This document shows positions 1 through 6,696 of a stretch of 16,172 nucleotides of DNA, in pieces. The notes under the pieces are model-generated. The model had not been told where the DNA came from, ran no database searches, and saw only the letters and a list, made by a program, of their open reading frames with translations. Source of the DNA: Alphaproteobacteria bacterium MarineAlpha10_Bin2 (GTDB taxonomy: Bacteria; Pseudomonadota; Alphaproteobacteria; UBA828); NCBI GenBank assembly GCA_002937555.1, contig PTKB01000026.1, positions 1 through 16,172 on the forward strand, written 5' to 3'. The number at the start of each line of letters is the position of its first letter. Positions within the stretch are counted from its first letter, which is position 1. The translations under genes and the position numbers were made by a program.

Positions 1-929
1 GCGCCGCCGACTGCCACTTCGACCTGCTGGGCAAAGCTTTGCCGCTCCGCCGCCGGCGCGTTGGCGATCATGTTGAGAACCACCGGCGCGCCGGCCATAT
101 GGGTAACGCCTTCCTCGGCAATCAGACGGAATATCCGCGCTGACTCGACACGGCGCAGACAAATATGGGTGCCGGCCATCGCTGTCACTGCCCAGGTATA
201 GGTCCAACCGTTGCAATGGAACATCGGCAGCGTCCACAGATAAACGCTCTTCGAAGTCAGCGCTGCGGCGATGGCGTTCGACAGCGCGTTCAGATAGGCG
301 CCGCGGTGATGATAGACGACACCCTTGGGGGCGCCGCCGGTGGTGCCGGAGGTATAGCTCAGCGTGATCGCTTGCCACTCGTCTTCGGGTCGGCGCCAGT
401 CATGATCATGTGCACCGCCGGCAATGAATTGCTCAAAACTTTCGTCGCCGAAGCCGCTGTCGCCCGATTCCGCTTCCGGGTCGTCCACGATAACGACATA
501 AGGCCGCACGCCGGAAAGCTCCATCGCCTGTTGCAGAAGGGTCGCGAATTCCCGGTCGACAAGGACAAGCTTGCTTTCAGCGTGCTGCAACAATCGGCCG
601 ATCAGCGGCGCATCGAGGCGAATATTAAGGGCGTTCAGCACCGCACCCGACATCGGCACGCCGAAATGTGCTTCCAGGGTTTCGGGAATGTTGGGCGCGA
701 AGAGAGAGACGGTATCTCCCGTCCCGATACCCCGCCCGGCGAGCGCTCCGGCCAGGCGGCGGCAGCGCGCATAGGTCTCGCCATAGCTTTGCCGCCGGGC
801 GCCATGGACGATGGCGGTGCGCTCCGGATGTACGCGTGCCGCGCGGGAGAGAAAATCCAGCGGTGTCAGCGCCACATAATTCGCCGGGTTGCGGTCGAGA
901 TCTATGTCGTAGCGGTTCTTCCGGTCCAA
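1..929 (-). CDS. Acyl-CoA synthetase (AMP-forming), N-terminal part, cut by window edge
   Basis: This is an ANL-superfamily ligase that activates a carboxylic acid with ATP to an acyl-adenylate and then forms the CoA thioester. About 309 codons are present; the C-terminal half lies outside. Visible landmarks are an N-terminus resembling the medium/long-chain and DmdB-like (3-methylmercaptopropionyl-CoA ligase) group (DRNPANYVALTPLDFL, residues ~12-27), the AMP-binding P-loop SYTSGTTGGAPKGVVYHHRG at 191-210, and LPMFHCNGWTY shortly after. The P-loop has one residue more between TTG and PK than the usual TSGTTGxPKG. The start is TTG at 929: an in-frame stop lies just upstream, a GTG at 944 sits within or before the ribosome-binding sequence, and GGAGG is 7 bases before the TTG. 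The gene lies 75 bases downstream of the DUF4242 gene on the same strand, probably in one transcript. The substrate cannot be told from this part. Family assignment is firm; the exact function is open. Confidence 0.9.
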   Translation of the reverse strand, partial: MDRKNRYDIDLDRNPANYVALTPLDFLSRAARVHPERTAIVHGARRQSYGETYARCRRLAGALAGRGIGTGDTVSLFAPNIPETLEAHFGVPMSGAVLNALNIRLDAPLIGRLLQHAESKLVLVDREFATLLQQAMELSGVRPYVVIVDDPEAESGDSGFGDESFEQFIAGGAHDHDWRRPEDEWQAITLSYTSGTTGGAPKGVVYHHRGAYLNALSNAIAAALTSKSVYLWTLPMFHCNGWTYTWAVTAMAGTHICLRRVESARIFRLIAEEGVTHMAGAPVVLNMIANAPAAERQSFAQQVEVAVGG

Positions 930-932
930 GCG

Positions 933-941
933 CTCCCCTCC
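933..941 (-). promoter_or_regulatory. Strong Shine-Dalgarno that sets the TTG start of the acyl-CoA synthetase
   Basis: On the minus strand GGAGGGGAG precedes TTG at 929, with the GGAGG core 7 bases from the start codon. The only other start between this TTG and the upstream in-frame TGA is GTG at 944-942, which abuts this element and has no ribosome-binding sequence of its own. This supports TTG as the real start. Confidence 0.7.
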
Positions 942-1004
942 CACTCAACCCGTCCACACACAGCCGTTGTACGATGGACTCATATCGCGCGGCGAGGGGG
1001 TGTC

Positions 1005-1280
1005 TTAGCTCGCCGCCGTTGTCGGACTGATCATTTTCCCGATCGCCGTGACTTTCGTCGCCGGGAAACCGCTCAACTCGGCATGGCGATGAATAATGTC
1101 CTCGTCGACCGCGTAATAGACGCAGAATGTCTTGTCGTCGGCGACGTAGGATTCAACCCATTGGATGCCGGATCCGAGCTGGACCAGGACTTCATTGGAT
1201 TTCTCTGCGGCGGCGCGAAGCTGATCGCGCTCGAGACTGCCAATTTCGGGAATATCGCGTTCGATGATGAATTTACGCAT
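1005..1280 (-). CDS. DUF4242 domain small protein
   Basis: This is a 91-residue single-domain protein of the DUF4242 family, which has a small ferredoxin-like alpha/beta fold; an actinobacterial relative (SCO4226) was described as nickel-binding. Seen here are the family start MRKFIIERDIPEIGSL, the core WVESYVADDKTFCVYYA (~41-57), and DIIHRHAELSGFP (~61-73), whose histidines are candidate metal ligands. The ATG at 1280 has AGGAG upstream at good spacing. No signal peptide or membrane segment is present, so it should be cytoplasmic. It lies 75 bases upstream of the acyl-CoA synthetase on the same strand, which suggests co-transcription but does not define a role. It is divergent from the PleD-like gene. 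The biochemical function is unknown. Confidence 0.88.
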   Translation of the reverse strand: MRKFIIERDIPEIGSLERDQLRAAAEKSNEVLVQLGSGIQWVESYVADDKTFCVYYAVDEDIIHRHAELSGFPATKVTAIGKMISPTTAAS

Positions 1281-1323
1281 GGCTACTCTCCTGTGACTCG
1301 TTGTTTCGCCCGTAACGCCATCG

Positions 1324-1353
1324 TTAAAGCCTTGTTAGGAATTTGCTCATAAT
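1324..1353 (+). promoter_or_regulatory. CtrA-box-like element with possible -10, upstream of the PleD/PopA-like gene
   Basis: TTAA at 1324-1327, seven bases, then TTAG at 1335-1338 matches the TTAA-N7-TTAA recognition pattern of the alphaproteobacterial response regulator CtrA at 7 of 8 positions. CATAAT at 1348-1353 could serve as a -10 with the box over the -35 position, giving a start near 1360 and a leader of about 30 bases. The element lies in the 109-base divergent gap, so it could also act on the DUF4242 gene. This is sequence similarity only; such short AT motifs arise by chance. Confidence 0.35.
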
Positions 1354-1389
1354 GTGAATGTTCCACAATAGAAATCTTAGGATTGCTCG

Positions 1390-2733
1390 ATGGCGCACTC
1401 AGCCCGTGTCCTGGTCGCGAACGGTAACCTACAGACACTAAATCGCGTCAGCGATAGCATGCGCCGGCTTGGTTTCGTAAATCTGCTCGAAACCGACGCC
1501 GCTAAGGCGGTCGGCCGGGCCCAGGCGGAGCGCCCGGAAGTCATCCTTGTCGGCCTCGAGTTCAGCGGCCGCAATAGTGCCAGTATCATCTCCGACCTTA
1601 AGACCGAGGTCGCCACCCGCGATATCCCAATTTTTCTGATCTGCGGAGAGAATGAATCCCCGCCTTGGTCGGAGAGCTGGGTCACGCGGTTCGACGGCGT
1701 CATTCACTGGCCTTTCGGAGACGAGCAAATTCAGGCGCTGATGCGCGCTGGTCTCAGGCTCGGCACGATGCGGGCGGAGCTCAACAGGCGCAGCGAAACC
1801 TTACGGCGTTTCGGCCAAGAGAGCGGCGAAAAGTGGCGCGCCGAAACCGCCGAAGGGCATCCGCGTATCCTCTTGGCGCGCGGAGAAAACGGCTGCGGCG
1901 ACGCGACCGAGGAAGCTCTAAAAGGTTTTGCTTTGTTGGAAACGGAAAGCCTGGGGAGCAATATTCTCGATAGCTTGAACGATTCCGACTCCGAACTGGT
2001 GGTGATTGCGGCAAATGGCGATTTGGCGGCCGCCCTCGATGTTTGTGACGATATTCGCCGCAATCCGGCGTTGTTCCACATGCCGATTCTGGTGATTTGC
2101 AACGTCAATCCTGATCACATCGTTGAAGCCTATCGCCATGGTGCCACCGCCGCCTATTCCATACCCTTCGATGGCGATGAAATTCGCGCGCGCGTGACCA
2201 TGGGCGTCAAATCGCACCGTTTGCACGGCTATATGTTGAATGCCTATCGCATCAGCGGGCATCAGGCGGTCAGCGACAGCGCAACCGGCCTCTACAGTAC
2301 CGAGTTTTTTCGCCAGCATCTGCAGACCCTGGTCGACGATGCATTCCGCTGGGACAAAAATCTTTCCTTAAATGCCGTCTCCGTGCCGGAAATCGATCAA
2401 ATTCGAAACGAATTTGGCGATACCGCGGCGAACCATCTGGCCAAACAATTGAGCGGTATGATTTCGCGCTTGGTGCGCGGCGAAGATCTCTGTTCGCGTC
2501 TCGACGACACCACATTCTGCATCGCTTTGCCCGAAAGCCTGTTGGAAGCGACCAGTCCGACCATGCAGCGCATGACCGGTGTCCTGCGATTCACCGAATT
2601 TTCTCTGCTCGAGGTCGCCAAACCGCTGATTGTGCATCCGAGAATCGGCAGCGTCGAGTTCAAGCCCGGCGATACGGTGGATGATTTGATCGATCGCGCG
2701 ACGTCCGCGGCGCTGGCGAGGAACGCCGCGTAA
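1390..2733 (+). CDS. PleD/PopA-like REC-REC-degenerate GGDEF protein with I-site kept
   Basis: The 447-residue protein has the order REC (~5-120), REC (~158-275), GGDEF-like (~288-445), aligning throughout with Caulobacter PleD. In REC1 the phospho-acceptor Asp is Gly55 (ILVGLEFSG), the acidic pair is A10-N11, and the conserved Lys is Trp (IHWPF). REC2 has Ala at the Asp position (VVIAANGD, ~204-211), as in the already degenerate second receiver of PleD. The cyclase signature GG(D/E)EF reads DDTTF at 372-376 and the metal-binding Asp in the LIDID region is Ser, so diguanylate cyclase activity is unlikely. However, RGED at 363-366 preserves the RxxD c-di-GMP inhibitory site at exactly the PleD spacing. 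This combination resembles PopA, a c-di-GMP effector. No membrane segment is seen. The ATG at 1390 has a modest AGGA upstream. The architecture is certain; the effector role is inferred. Confidence 0.85.
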   Translation: MAHSARVLVANGNLQTLNRVSDSMRRLGFVNLLETDAAKAVGRAQAERPEVILVGLEFSGRNSASIISDLKTEVATRDIPIFLICGENESPPWSESWVTRFDGVIHWPFGDEQIQALMRAGLRLGTMRAELNRRSETLRRFGQESGEKWRAETAEGHPRILLARGENGCGDATEEALKGFALLETESLGSNILDSLNDSDSELVVIAANGDLAAALDVCDDIRRNPALFHMPILVICNVNPDHIVEAYRHGATAAYSIPFDGDEIRARVTMGVKSHRLHGYMLNAYRISGHQAVSDSATGLYSTEFFRQHLQTLVDDAFRWDKNLSLNAVSVPEIDQIRNEFGDTAANHLAKQLSGMISRLVRGEDLCSRLDDTTFCIALPESLLEATSPTMQRMTGVLRFTEFSLLEVAKPLIVHPRIGSVEFKPGDTVDDLIDRATSAALARNAA

Positions 2734-2754
2734 TCCTCATTATTGCGCTGCCGA

Positions 2755-2780
2755 TGTGAGTCGCCCGAGGCGACATCACG
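2755..2780. repeat. Strong hairpin between the PleD-like gene and the DsbA-family gene
   Basis: GTCGCC (2760-2765), loop CGA, GGCGAC (2769-2774) forms a perfect 6-bp stem. With one bulged A at 2775 it extends by GTGA (2756-2759) against TCAC (2776-2779). No T-tract follows on either strand, so it is not a standard intrinsic terminator. It may still end or stabilise the upstream transcript or act as an operator just before the TATACT element. Confidence 0.5.
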
Positions 2781-2783
2781 GGC

Positions 2784-2789
2784 TATACT
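2784..2789 (+). promoter_or_regulatory. Possible -10 (TATACT) for a leaderless DsbA-family transcript
   Basis: TATACT matches the sigma70 -10 consensus at 5 of 6 positions and ends 7 bases before the ATG at 2797, so initiation would fall on or next to the start codon. No Shine-Dalgarno sequence is visible before that ATG, consistent with leaderless translation. No good -35 is seen at 16-18 bases upstream, where the hairpin lies. Tentative. Confidence 0.3.
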
Positions 2790-2796
2790 CTCGATC

Positions 2797-3450
2797 ATGA
2801 AAGTCGTGATCGTCTCAGACACGATCTGCCCCTGGTGTTATGTCGGCAAGCGGCGCTTCGAGCGGGCGCTCGCGGACCGCACCGAGGTCAAGCCCGATAT
2901 CGAGTGGCGGCCGTTCCAGCTCAATCCGGAAATGCCGGCGGAAGGCCTCGACCGCAAAGTCTATATACGCGCCAAATTCGGCAGTGACGAGCGTGCCGGA
3001 GAAATTTATACCGCTATCCGGGATGCTGGTGACGGAGAGAAAATTCCGTTCGCATTCGATTCCATCAGCCGCGTGCCCAACACCATCGCATCGCACCGGT
3101 TGATCAGCTGGTCATTGCCGTCCGGCCGCCAGGACGGCGTGGTCGAAGGATTGTTCCGCAGCTATTTCCTGGACGGCAAGGATATCGGCGAAATCGATGT
3201 TCTGACCGACGTCGCGGCGGCGGCTGGACTGGACGCGGCCGAGGCCAGGGCCTACCTCTCCGGCGAAGAAGGCGCCGAGCAAGCCCGGGCCGAATCGCTT
3301 GAATCGCATCGCTTGGGCATCTCCGGTGTGCCTTGTTTTATTTTCGATGGCAAATACGCCGTCTCGGGCGCCCAGGAACCGGAAGTGTTTTCACAAGTGT
3401 TTGACCTCGCCTTGCAACCCGACGACGCGGAAAAGGCAACAGCCCTCTAA
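2797..3450 (+). CDS. DsbA-family (FrnE-like) thiol oxidoreductase
   Basis: The 217-residue protein has the thioredoxin fold with helical insertion shared by DsbA, 2-hydroxychromene-2-carboxylate isomerase and FrnE. The N-terminus MKVVIVSDTICPWCYVGKRR carries the redox motif C11-P-W-C14 straight after the first strand, typical of the FrnE/YwbO branch. The cis-proline loop GVPCF places Pro179 next to an extra Cys180, and FDGKYAVSGAQ follows, as in that branch. There is no signal peptide, so it is a cytoplasmic protein and not the periplasmic DsbA. I chose ATG 2797: an in-frame ATG at 2743 would add 18 residues before the first strand of the fold, and the preceding bases form the hairpin. The substrate is unknown; roles in oxidative stress or disulfide reduction/isomerisation are known for relatives. 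The stop lies 6 bases from the end of the convergent AsmA-like gene. Confidence 0.88.
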   Translation: MKVVIVSDTICPWCYVGKRRFERALADRTEVKPDIEWRPFQLNPEMPAEGLDRKVYIRAKFGSDERAGEIYTAIRDAGDGEKIPFAFDSISRVPNTIASHRLISWSLPSGRQDGVVEGLFRSYFLDGKDIGEIDVLTDVAAAAGLDAAEARAYLSGEEGAEQARAESLESHRLGISGVPCFIFDGKYAVSGAQEPEVFSQVFDLALQPDDAEKATAL

Positions 3451-3456
3451 ACTTTG

Positions 3457-6400
3457 TTAGCGGTCTATGTCAGGGGGCTGTAGCGGGGCCTCCGAGCCGT
3501 CACCCGAGTCACCGCTATCGCCGTCAAAAATCGAGAACAGATTACGCAGGAAGCCCGGCGCCAGAACCGCCAACGGATTGACGGTGATTTTTGGCTCTTC
3601 CGTGGTGCCGGTCACCGAATAGGTGGCGGCAAAAATTCCCTCGCCCTCTCCGCCCACCAGCAGATCGCCGATCAGCGGAATGTTCCCCAACAGGCTGTTG
3701 ATGGCATAAATCGGCACGATGGTGCCGCGCACATCGACTTGGTCATTGTCGAGATTGATTTTGCCCGACGCGTTGACACCGATCGAAATGCCGGCCGTCT
3801 GGGCATTTTCTATCGTGACGACGCCGTCCTTTAGGACAAACGGCAGACGAAAGTTCGAAAACGTAATGCCGTCGCCCTGTAAGGCTTCGAAAATGCCGGT
3901 GAAGGAGGCGATGGCGAGCAGTTGCGCCAATGTCGGCGCGTTGATGACGCGGTAATCTTCGATCGTCACATTGCCGCTTACCGGTGCGCCGGGCTCGTCA
4001 TCATGCAGCGTGGCATCCAACACCAGACGCCCGCCGACGGCATTGTCATAGATGTTGAATGCGCGGGCGACCGAGCCGGCATCGTCCGAACGTACGACGA
4101 GGCGGCGCTTGGCGCCGTCCGGCTCCAGAACCAGACGGATTTCCGAACCGGTCACCAGCGTGCCGGTAAGAAATGCCGATTCCAGCCGCTCGGCGGTATT
4201 GATAACCCGCGCCCGGGCGTTGGTAATTTGCTGGTCGGCGCGGGTGATTAGCCGGTCAACATTGGTTACAAGAATGAACGGCGGCAAGTTGCCCTGCTCC
4301 GAATCGAGCAACTGCTTGATATAGGGCCTGAGGTCGAGGCTCTTGCCGCCAACATCGAGAAGAATATTGTTGTCGGCGTCGCGGCGGTATTTGACGTTTA
4401 CGTCATTGTCGCCCAACAGGACATTGCTGAGATAGGCTTCGAGGAGCTTGCCGTTTTCCGGCTCGATCGTGGCGCGCCCTTTGATGCGCAGGTCCTTCGA
4501 ATTGAATTCGAAATTTGTAATGTCGACATCTTCATTGTCCTGCAGCTGCGCCAACAAAAGTATTGAGGCTTCCTCGCCGACAGCCTTCTGCCAAAACAGT
4601 TCGGGAATTTCCATCCGCACCTGACGCGCATCGAGCGCGGCCGTGACATGCTGCGCGCCATCGTTGGAAACCGTATAGGAAAGCCTCACGTCGAATGGCC
4701 CTTCGGCGAAGGGCGCCAATGCGAAGCCGAATTCCTTTTGGGCGGCACTATCCAGGATCGCGGAGACATCGTATCTGCTGCGAAACGCTGCCTGCGGCGA
4801 GAAATTTTCCTGCCATTTGACCGTCGACGGCATGCCTTCGACCAGTATATCGCCGATGACTTCCATATTGTTTTCGTCCAGCGTCAAGCGAAGACTGCCT
4901 TGACTGACGTCTTTGTCGCCGAACAAATCGCGGACCGAAAGGTCGCTGAGGCGCGCCACTGCGGCGAATTTCGCTTCGTCGAGGCGGACGTCGCTACGAA
5001 ACGGAAGTTGCACACCCATTTCGGCGCTGACATGGCCGGAAAATTGATCGGCGTTGAGGCCGATCGCACTCGGAAACTCGAGTCCGGGGCGGTCCAGAAG
5101 ACGGATGGCGTTGTCGGCCGGGCCCTCCAAATTGCCGATAATGGTGAGGGTCGCGGAATCGAGCATGATGTCGGTGATCAGGGCAATGGCGCTCGGCGCG
5201 TATATGTCTTCGATGGTGCCGTCGCGAAGGTGGAGAGTCATGCTGCTGCCGTCGATGCGCCCGGTGCCGTCGACGCCGTAGGCGTAGGGCTGTCCGGGGA
5301 AATAATTGACCGTCGCATCGCGGAATTCATAGGTTACGTTCAGCGCGTCCGGGCGCTGGCCGGTCTCGATCAAGTCCATCTCGCCCGGCGCGACGTTCAG
5401 CGCCACACTGAATCTTGAAATCACGCCATCGAGGACGTTGGCCAGGATCCACGGTCTGGCGTTGGCCATGAGGATTTCTGGCCAGTAATTTTCAAGCTCG
5501 GCAAACGGCATCTCCCTGAACTCGAAGTCGCCGTGAATTCCGGTTCGATCCGGCATCCCATTTATTTGGCCTTGAAAGCTAATCACCGGGCCGCCGGTAT
5601 CGACAGTGAGTTCTTCGAGGTAAATCGATTTGAGCTCCGCATCGGCGTCGCCGCGGAGGCGGAGCGAGGCGATGTTCGGCGGCGCTGGGAAAACCTCGGG
5701 GAGGTCGAGCGACCCCGGCCCGCCGGTAAGATCGAATTTGACTCGATCCACCAATTTGCCCTGGCGAGTGAGTGTGAATTCCACGTTACCGGAAACGGGA
5801 AGACGCAACGCATCCAGCATATCCAATTTGGGCGAAATGCTGGCGAGCCGCGCCGGCACGGTTTCGCCGAACCGGAGCTTCGTCCGTACCCTGCCGCTGG
5901 CCCGGTCAAACGTCGTCGCCGCGACAACCTTGAGGGCGACGTCGGCGACCTCGATGTCGGCCAAGAGCTCGCCGTTTATGGCGGTTTCATTGAGGTCGAA
6001 AATGAGATCGGCTTCCGGCGCGCGCCAGGAGAGATCCAACAACCTATCGTCGACGCTAAGCGCTGCCGCCAAGATGCTAATCCGTTTCAGTTTGCCGAGT
6101 GGATGATCGGTTCCCGGCGCCGCGAGAATATCGGCTACCAACTCGTTGACGGCTTCGTCGGGTTCCTCGAAATCCGAGCCGACGGCAAATTCCAGCCTGC
6201 CCTGCGGATTTCGGACAAGATGCACTTCGGGCCGGAGCAATTCGATGCTGGTCGGCGCGATCGTACCCTTCAACAGCGAGAGCGCACTTAATTCGAGCGA
6301 AATCTCGGGCACAGAGGCGAGGATTTCGCCGTTGGGTCCAATGGCGTGCGCGTTGGTTACGAGAATGTTGAGCGACCGGTTCCATCCGGCCCAGGTCAGG

Positions 6401-6588
6401 ATTGTATCTTCGAATTCGAAACGGTAACTCAAATCCTCCGCTTCGAACGCTTCTTCGATATAAGGCGAAAGAAAAGCGAGCGAAATGGGGCCGCTCGACA
6501 ACCGCCAGGAGGCAATGGCGAATATGATCGCCAGGCTGCCAAACACCGCCGCCGCGATGTGGATGATGATTTTTATTGTCTTATGCAT
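3457..6588 (-). CDS. YhdP/AsmA-like (DUF3971) envelope protein
   Basis: The 1043-residue protein has one N-terminal membrane anchor (~5-27), followed by a long periplasmic region of beta-rich repeats (many alternating hydrophobic strands such as FELEVADVALKVV-type segments) and a conserved AsmA-like C-terminal section (~840-1010, including AFNIYDNAVGGRL and NSLLGNIPLIGDLLVGG). It ends in an acidic Gly/Asp/Ser-rich tail. These features match the YhdP/DUF3971 branch of AsmA-like proteins, which in Escherichia coli (YhdP, TamB, YdbH) are long bridge-like proteins for phospholipid transport from inner to outer membrane. It is somewhat shorter than E. coli YhdP. The start ATG at 6588 is the first after an in-frame TAG; no clear Shine-Dalgarno sequence is visible and a small hairpin/direct repeat sits just upstream. 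It is divergent from glnE. The family is confident; a lipid-transport role is by analogy. Confidence 0.88.
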   Translation of the reverse strand: MHKTIKIIIHIAAAVFGSLAIIFAIASWRLSSGPISLAFLSPYIEEAFEAEDLSYRFEFEDTILTWAGWNRSLNILVTNAHAIGPNGEILASVPEISLELSALSLLKGTIAPTSIELLRPEVHLVRNPQGRLEFAVGSDFEEPDEAVNELVADILAAPGTDHPLGKLKRISILAAALSVDDRLLDLSWRAPEADLIFDLNETAINGELLADIEVADVALKVVAATTFDRASGRVRTKLRFGETVPARLASISPKLDMLDALRLPVSGNVEFTLTRQGKLVDRVKFDLTGGPGSLDLPEVFPAPPNIASLRLRGDADAELKSIYLEELTVDTGGPVISFQGQINGMPDRTGIHGDFEFREMPFAELENYWPEILMANARPWILANVLDGVISRFSVALNVAPGEMDLIETGQRPDALNVTYEFRDATVNYFPGQPYAYGVDGTGRIDGSSMTLHLRDGTIEDIYAPSAIALITDIMLDSATLTIIGNLEGPADNAIRLLDRPGLEFPSAIGLNADQFSGHVSAEMGVQLPFRSDVRLDEAKFAAVARLSDLSVRDLFGDKDVSQGSLRLTLDENNMEVIGDILVEGMPSTVKWQENFSPQAAFRSRYDVSAILDSAAQKEFGFALAPFAEGPFDVRLSYTVSNDGAQHVTAALDARQVRMEIPELFWQKAVGEEASILLLAQLQDNEDVDITNFEFNSKDLRIKGRATIEPENGKLLEAYLSNVLLGDNDVNVKYRRDADNNILLDVGGKSLDLRPYIKQLLDSEQGNLPPFILVTNVDRLITRADQQITNARARVINTAERLESAFLTGTLVTGSEIRLVLEPDGAKRRLVVRSDDAGSVARAFNIYDNAVGGRLVLDATLHDDEPGAPVSGNVTIEDYRVINAPTLAQLLAIASFTGIFEALQGDGITFSNFRLPFVLKDGVVTIENAQTAGISIGVNASGKINLDNDQVDVRGTIVPIYAINSLLGNIPLIGDLLVGGEGEGIFAATYSVTGTTEEPKITVNPLAVLAPGFLRNLFSIFDGDSGDSGDGSEAPLQPPDIDR

Positions 6589-6595
6589 AAGCGGC

Positions 6596-6614
6596 TATCG
6601 CCGGCGTATCGCCG
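6596..6614. repeat. 8-base direct repeat at 11-base period upstream of the AsmA-like gene
   Basis: TATCGCCG occurs at 6596-6603 and again at 6607-6614, separated by GCG, so the copies lie one helical turn apart in the 108-base divergent gap. The right copy also takes part in an inverted repeat CGGCG-TAT-CGCCG (6602-6614). In the minus-strand mRNA this would lie 8-26 bases before the start codon. It could be an operator or a leader hairpin. I saw no convincing -35/-10 pair for either divergent gene. Confidence 0.35.
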
Positions 6615-6696
6615 AAATCTTGACCCAACCCATGATGTCGCGCAGGTTGCGCCTACACTGATCGCGCACGACGTAAATCAAAGTGCTGTCTGAAAC

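Noticed and set aside
165..1352. Plus-strand ORF of 395 codons
   Set aside because: It is antisense to the acyl-CoA synthetase and DUF4242 genes, whose proteins show family motifs; this frame yields an Arg/His/Gly-rich product without any recognisable domain.
2755..2780. Intrinsic terminator after the PleD-like gene
   Set aside because: The stem is strong but no T-run follows on either strand, so I kept it only as a hairpin.
2743..2796. Upstream in-frame start for the DsbA-family gene
   Set aside because: It adds 18 residues before the first fold strand, runs through the hairpin, and relatives start directly at the MKVVIVSDT-like segment.
4648..6291. Long plus-strand ORFs opposite the AsmA-like gene (4648-5418, 5533-6291)
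   Set aside because: They are shadows in GC-rich DNA: no ribosome-binding site and no domain, while the opposite frame is one continuous 1043-residue protein.
6601..6696. Sigma70 promoter for glnE (TTGCGC or TTGACC with TAAATC or TACACT)
   Set aside because: Spacings of 21 or more bases between the possible -35 and -10 elements are outside the usual range.
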